A stretch of 36,865 bases of DNA from Corynebacterium sp. zg-331 (lineage in GTDB: Bacteria; Actinomycetota; Actinomycetes; Mycobacteriales; Mycobacteriaceae): the NCBI RefSeq assembly GCF_014267345.1, contig NZ_JACMYD010000012.1, forward strand, positions 1-36,865, written 5' to 3'. Every line of letters starts with the position of its first letter. Position 1 is the first letter of the stretch. The translations under genes were made by a program, and so were the position numbers. The notes under the pieces are model-generated. The model saw nothing but the letters and a program-made list of their open reading frames with translations, ran no database searches and was not told where the DNA came from. Positions 32,902-36,865 of the stretch are shown in pieces.

Positions 32902-35472
32902 TCAGTGCGCCGCCTCCTCCCAATTGTGGCCCACACCCACCGATACTTCCAGCGGAACGCGCAGGCTGATCGCCCGGCCCATCTCGTGCTCCACGATCTC
33001 GCGCACGCCATCCAGCTCCCCCGGCGCAACCTCCACCACCAACTCGTCGTGCACCTGCAACAGCACGCGGGAGGCCACGCCCGCATCCACCAGAGCCCGA
33101 TCCACCCGAATCATGGCCACCTTAATGATGTCCGCCGCCGTGCCCTGGATGGGGGCGTTCAGCGCGGCACGCTCCGCATTTTCCCGCGCCACGCGGTTGG
33201 TGGAGGACAACTCCGGCAGGTACCGACGCCGCCCAAAAAGCGTAGAAGTATATCCATCGCGGCGGGCCCGTTCCACCACCTCGTCGAGGTAGCTCTTCAC
33301 CCCGCCGAAGCGCTCGAAATAGGCCTCCATGATCCGCTTGGCCTCGCCTGCGGGAATGCCAAGCTGCTGCGAGAGGCCGTAGGCCGACAAACCATAGACC
33401 AGGCCATAGGACATCGCCTTGACCCGGCGGCGAAGCTCCGGCGTCACCCCATCGATAGGCACGTCAAAAACCTTCGAGCCCACGTAATTATGCAGATCCT
33501 CCCCCTTGCTGTAGGCCTCGATCAGGCCGGGATCCTGGGAGAGGTGCGCCATCACGCGCATCTCAATCTGGGAATAGTCCGCCGTGAGCAGCGTCTCGTA
33601 GCCCTCGCCCACCCGGAACGCCGAGCGAATGCGCCGCCCGGCGTCCGTGCGTACCGGAATATTCTGCAGATTCGGCTCGGTGGAACTGAGTCGGCCCGTC
33701 GAGGCAACCGTTTGATTAAAGGTGGTATGAATCCGCCCATCTGGCCCCACCGCTTTAATCAGGCCATCCAGGGTGGTCTTCAGCTTCTGATATTCGCGGT
33801 GCGCCAGCAGATGATCCAAAAACGGGTGCGGATGATTGACCGCGAGCTGCTCAATCTCCTTTGCCGCCGTGGAATAACCAGTCTTGGTCTTCTTGGTCTT
33901 GGGCAGGCCCAGGGTGTCAAAAAGCACCACCTGCAACTGCTTGGGGCTCGACAGATTCAGCTCGGGATCGCCCGCCAACGCCCGCGCGGCGGCCACCTCC
34001 TCATCCACCTGCTCAACAAACGCCTCGCGCTGCTCGTCAAGGGTGGCGCGATCGACCGCCACCCCCGCGCGCTCCATGCGCTCCAGAATGCCGGCGAGCG
34101 GAACCTCCAGATCCGCGTAGAGCTCGTAACCCTGAATCTCCTGCAACTCCTCCGCCAGAAGGGCCGACAATTCCAACACCGCCACCGCGGCGTTCACCGC
34201 CCCCTCCTCCAGGCTGCGCTTGGCGTGCCGCTGGTAGATCTCATCAAGCTCGTAGGTGCGCTGCCCCGGACGCAGCAGATAGGCCGCGATGAGGGTATCG
34301 TGTTCGACCCCCCTTAGCGTAAAGCCGCGCTCGCGCAGGCGCCGAGCCACCTCCTTGGCCCCGTGAAGATACTTGGCGGCACCCGAATCCAGCCACCGCG
34401 CCACCTCCCCCTCCTGCTGCGGGGAGAGTTCCGCGAGATCAATGAGCACCGCCTCATACTCCGGACTCACGCAGGCCAGCTTTTCCTCGCCGTCGAGAGC
34501 CAGGGCCACCCCGGAGCGACCGCGCAACCACTCCACCCCCTGCTCGACGAAGGTGACCTGCGGGGTATCGTCGCTCGGCACCGGCTCGTTTCCCTCGGTG
34601 GGCAGGGCATCGAGCACCCGGCCGCGCAGCTGCGCGCCAAACTCCAGCTCGTCAAAGGCCTCCGCGGCGCGCGCCACGTTCACCGGGCGCAGGGCAAGTT
34701 TCTCCACTGTGACGTCCAGGGAAACGTCGCGCACCATCTGTGTTAATTCCCGATTCATGCGCACCTGATCGAGGCGCTCGCGGAAGTTATTGCCCGCCTT
34801 GCCCTTGATCTCCTCCGCGTGCTCCAGCAAGTTAGACAAAGTGCCATACTCGCGTATCCACTTCTGCGCCGTCTTTTCCCCCACCCCGGGAATATTGGGA
34901 AGGTTATCCGAGGGATCGCCGCGCAGGGCCGCAAAATCCGGATATTGCTCCGGGGTAAGACCGTATTTCTCCTCGATCGCCCGGGGCGTAAAGCGATCCA
35001 ACTCCGAAACCCCCTTGCGCGGATACAGCACCGTCACCGAATCCGTGACCAACTGGTAATAGTCGCGATCCCCCGTGACGATGCGAGTATCGAAGCCCTC
35101 CGGGGTGGCCGTGACCAGAGTGGCGATGATGTCATCCGCCTCGTAATTCTCCTTGGTCATGGTCACGATCCCCAGAGTATTGAGCACCTTCTGAATCAAG
35201 GCCACCTGCCCCCGAAACGCCTCCGGGGCAGACTCGCGCTGCGCCTTATACTCCGGGAACATCTCCGTGCGGAACGTCGAGCGTCCCACGTCAAACGCCA
35301 CGCCCAGATGCGTGGGTCGCTCCTCCTTGACCAGGTTCGCCAGCATGGACAAAAAGCCGTACACCGCGTTGGTGTGCTGGCCGCCCGCGGTGGAGAACTT
35401 CTCCACCGGCAGGGCATAGAAGGCACGGAAGGCCATCGAGTGGCCGTCGATCAGCAACAGGCGTTGAGACAT
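32902..35472 (-). CDS. polA: DNA polymerase I
   Basis: Repair and gap-filling polymerase, 856 residues. An N-terminal 5'-nuclease domain (about 1-290, starting MSQRLLLIDGHSMAFRAFYA) is followed by a proofreading-like domain and the polymerase domain. Motif A is ADYSQIEMRVMAH, motif B is RRRVKAMSYGLVYG and motif C is VHDELVVEV. The proofreading domain lacks the first acidic motif (ALALDGEEKL where DTET would be), as known for actinobacterial PolA, so it is probably inactive. I choose the ATG at 35472, where the conserved sequence begins. It is divergent from the tRNA gene. Confidence 0.96.
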   Translation of the reverse strand: MSQRLLLIDGHSMAFRAFYALPVEKFSTAGGQHTNAVYGFLSMLANLVKEERPTHLGVAFDVGRSTFRTEMFPEYKAQRESAPEAFRGQVALIQKVLNTLGIVTMTKENYEADDIIATLVTATPEGFDTRIVTGDRDYYQLVTDSVTVLYPRKGVSELDRFTPRAIEEKYGLTPEQYPDFAALRGDPSDNLPNIPGVGEKTAQKWIREYGTLSNLLEHAEEIKGKAGNNFRERLDQVRMNRELTQMVRDVSLDVTVEKLALRPVNVARAAEAFDELEFGAQLRGRVLDALPTEGNEPVPSDDTPQVTFVEQGVEWLRGRSGVALALDGEEKLACVSPEYEAVLIDLAELSPQQEGEVARWLDSGAAKYLHGAKEVARRLRERGFTLRGVEHDTLIAAYLLRPGQRTYELDEIYQRHAKRSLEEGAVNAAVAVLELSALLAEELQEIQGYELYADLEVPLAGILERMERAGVAVDRATLDEQREAFVEQVDEEVAAARALAGDPELNLSSPKQLQVVLFDTLGLPKTKKTKTGYSTAAKEIEQLAVNHPHPFLDHLLAHREYQKLKTTLDGLIKAVGPDGRIHTTFNQTVASTGRLSSTEPNLQNIPVRTDAGRRIRSAFRVGEGYETLLTADYSQIEMRVMAHLSQDPGLIEAYSKGEDLHNYVGSKVFDVPIDGVTPELRRRVKAMSYGLVYGLSAYGLSQQLGIPAGEAKRIMEAYFERFGGVKSYLDEVVERARRDGYTSTLFGRRRYLPELSSTNRVARENAERAALNAPIQGTAADIIKVAMIRVDRALVDAGVASRVLLQVHDELVVEVAPGELDGVREIVEHEMGRAISLRVPLEVSVGVGHNWEEAAH

Positions 35473-35534
35473 GCCCACGAGTCTAGAGGGCGGGCGCGAC
35501 GGCGGGCGATTTCCGCTGCCCGGGTGCCGTGGGA

Positions 35535-35540
35535 TAGACT
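35535..35540 (+). promoter_or_regulatory. -10 element of the tRNA gene
   Basis: TAGACT lies 13 bases before the tRNA 5' end, with a weak TTCCGC about 18 bases upstream. It is a reasonable promoter for the tRNA. Confidence 0.4.
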
Positions 35541-35553
35541 GTCCGACGAGCGC

Positions 35554-35630
35554 GCCCCCGTAGCCCAATTGGCAGAGGCAACGGATTCAAAACCCGTTCA
35601 GTGTGAGTTCGAGTCTCACCGGGGGCACCA
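35554..35630 (+). tRNA. tRNA-Leu (anticodon CAA), short variable region
   Basis: A full cloverleaf: 7-bp acceptor stem (GCCCCCG/CGGGGGC), discriminator A, encoded CCA, a 5-bp T stem (GTGAG/CTCAC) with TTCGAGT loop, and an anticodon arm whose loop TTCAAAA puts CAA at positions 34-36 (decoding UUG). The anticodon stem is ACGGA/CCCGT with an A-C mismatch at the loop end. The D arm (GCCCAATTGGCAGAGGC) has the spacing and 3-bp stem of leucine tRNAs, but the variable region is only five bases (TCAGT), whereas leucine tRNAs normally have a long arm. Charging with Leu is therefore inferred. Confidence 0.85.
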
Positions 35631-36300
35631 TCATCACTCACGGTCAGCGCGTTTTCTCCATCATCGTCGTTCTTATCGGCTCCGCTGCCGCCTTGAGTTT
35701 TCGCTGTGGATGTGATCCGAGGCCCCCAAGATCATTTTCCGTGGCATGCCCTACCTGGGCGTGCATCGTAAAAACCAGATTTCCTTCCGTCATCATCGTT
35801 GTGATAGCGAAATAGCGCTAGCGAAGAAGATACATCAGTCCCAGGATATAGCCGCACGCGCTTCTTTGAATTCGCTAAGCTCTCGCATTCCCCTTCTATC
35901 ACCGTTCCCGGCTTATCAACAACATCGAAGTGATGCTGGTGGGCTCATTTGAGGGATACGTACGCGGATGCCGCCCCCAACGGCGATCCGTCCAGGAAAA
36001 ACTCCGCTGTTAGACTCCATTATCGCGGTTGAGGACAACACGAACGACGTACCCGCGGAACCCCTTAGGCGTAGTTTACAGGCGGCATCAACCAACCGGG
36101 ATGCACATCCCCCAACCCGCACCAGTCCTTCACCACCGCTCACAGCCCCTTTTAAGGCTTTATACCTCACAGATCCCCACGTTGCTGCCAGTACCGGAAT
36201 CTCCCCCGTATCGACACGGTCAGCCTACCTCTTGACGATACCATGCAGCACCCGCACGTGTGCTGCGTAGACCGCCTATCCGAGCACGGAGGGGATACCT
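35631..36300. other. stretch without a recognised gene
   Basis: About 670 bases between the tRNA and the transposase remnant. Short ORFs occur on both strands (for example minus 35916-36170, 84 codons), but none shows a ribosome binding site, recognisable domain or convincing composition. A small inverted repeat GCAGCAC/GTGCTGC lies at 36245-36266 with no T run. The region is likely intergenic or old insertion debris. Confidence 0.5.
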
Positions 36301-36738
36301 AGCCGTGATGTCAGTCAGGTTGTCCATTCTTGTGATCGGTGGTTGCCTCCCGATCATGGAATGGCCCAATGATAATTGTCGAAACGAAACCGCCACGGCA
36401 AAACGAGCGGCCCTGAAGGATAAAATTTCTTAAAAGACCCCTCAACCAAAATAAAGGGAAACCGCTCAACCTTCCCCGTAGTCTGAGGACGGTAAGGGTC
36501 GGTACGTGTGTGACTAACACCAAGCTCAGCGCAGATACCTAGCCATAGATGAAATCAATAGCAACCACCATTATCAGTGAGAACCCGCACCACTATGACC
36601 CCTCGCTCGCAAACCAGGCCACCGCGTTAGGCAGCACAACAACAGCGGTGTCTTTACCTCATCATCACGGGCCTCAACATACGCTACGCGGAAATAATCA
36701 TCTATCACGGTAGCAGATAACACGTCCCCATCAGGGTT
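36301..36738 (-). pseudogene. IS481-type transposase remnant
   Basis: Read across frames, the minus strand gives the DDE core of an IS481-family transposase: LSATVIDDYFRVAYVEARDDE (first Asp), then AVAWFASEG, VVRVLTDNGGCY (second Asp), CAELGVSHTRTDPYRPQT, GKVERF (catalytic Glu) and finally SMIGRQPPITRMDNLTD. At least three frame changes and a stop after GGCY show it is dead. The N-terminal helix-turn-helix part is missing; the remnant stops where the IS3-type element begins. Confidence 0.85.
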
Positions 36739-36865
36739 TGAGGTTGCCCTCGTTTAGTGGACACCCGATTAGTACGGATCCTGTGCCCGTAGGAGAAGAT
36801 GTTCATTGTGAGTGGGCAACAAAGAAAGAGCTACACTCCGGAGTTCCGGAGGGAGGCAGCTCGTC
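36739..36865 (+). mobile_element. left end of an IS3-family element, cut by the window end
   Basis: An IS3-like end containing TAGTGGACAC occurs at 36755-36764, preceded by a TG near 36739 that may be the outer tip. The transposase orfA begins 60 bases later. The outer boundary is approximate and the rest of the element lies beyond the window. Confidence 0.55.
36799..36865 (+). CDS. IS3-family transposase OrfA, N-terminal fragment
   Basis: The visible 22 codons read MFIVSGQQRKSYTPEF then RREAAR. The pattern (K/R)xYTPEFRREAARLV is the classical start of the helix-turn-helix OrfA of IS3-family elements. AGGAG at 36791-36795 serves either the ATG at 36799 (three bases away) or the GTG at 36808; the GTG gives the more usual start and better spacing. 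The gene runs off the window, so OrfB and activity cannot be judged. Confidence 0.8.
   Translation, partial: MFIVSGQQRKSYTPEFRREAAR

Noticed and set aside
32905..34317. A 470-codon plus-strand ORF opposite polA
   Set aside because: Antisense to the conserved polymerase domain; no recognisable family.
35916..36170. An 84-codon minus-strand ORF after the tRNA
   Set aside because: No ribosome binding site, no domain and a competing plus-strand frame of similar length; not supported as a gene.
36311..36523. A 70-codon minus-strand ORF near the right end
   Set aside because: It is an off-frame reading of the IS481 transposase remnant, which explains the sequence better.

Overview
The window looks like a chromosomal segment of a high-G+C actinobacterium, most likely a Corynebacterium. 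The gene order (polA, rpsA, ptsG, coaE, uvrB, uvrA, infC-rpmI-rplT, pheS-pheT, arg genes, tyrS) is the order I know from that genus, and ptsG between rpsA and coaE is a corynebacterial trait. Many starts are GTG, one is ATC, and argC looks nearly leaderless. The species cannot be named from sequence alone. The window begins in a C-rich, G-poor tract and ends inside an insertion sequence, so it may be a whole contig bounded by repeats.

Layout, left to right. Positions 1-640 hold a G-quadruplex-type tract and one uncertain hypothetical ORF. Positions 645-9516 (minus strand) carry tyrS, a Trm112-like small protein and argH, argG, argR, argD, argB, argJ and argC, read from argC leftward. argF, normally between argD and argR, is absent. 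Positions 9552-11713 hold a decayed accessory module: a frameshifted TetR regulator and a frameshifted ABC-F ATPase, with a perfect palindromic operator candidate in front. Positions 11782-18040 (minus) carry translation genes: pheT, pheS, a TrmH-family rRNA methyltransferase, a TM2 membrane protein, rplT, rpmI and infC, the last with a promoter, a structured leader and an attenuator-like terminator.

Positions 18041-28486 hold a beta-lactamase-fold lipoprotein, uvrA, then three plus-strand genes (a metallo-beta-lactamase-fold hydrolase, a DoxX-like protein and a HelD/UvrD-like ATPase), two UspA proteins and uvrB. Positions 28522-35472 (minus) hold coaE, ptsG, rpsA (with terminator, promoter and leader hairpin) and polA. 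A tRNA with a CAA anticodon lies at 35554-35630. From 35631 to about 36300 I recognise nothing; then comes an eroded IS481-type transposase abutted by the start of an IS3-type element that runs off the end.

Functionally the window joins arginine synthesis (ArgR-controlled), translation initiation, ribosomal proteins and aminoacylation (Phe, Tyr), DNA repair (UvrA, UvrB, PolA), CoA synthesis and glucose uptake. I do not see a clearly novel multi-gene system. The most noteworthy points are the missing argF, the short-variable-arm Leu-type tRNA, the non-AUG infC start with its attenuated leader, and the decayed TetR/ABC-F module with its operator still intact.
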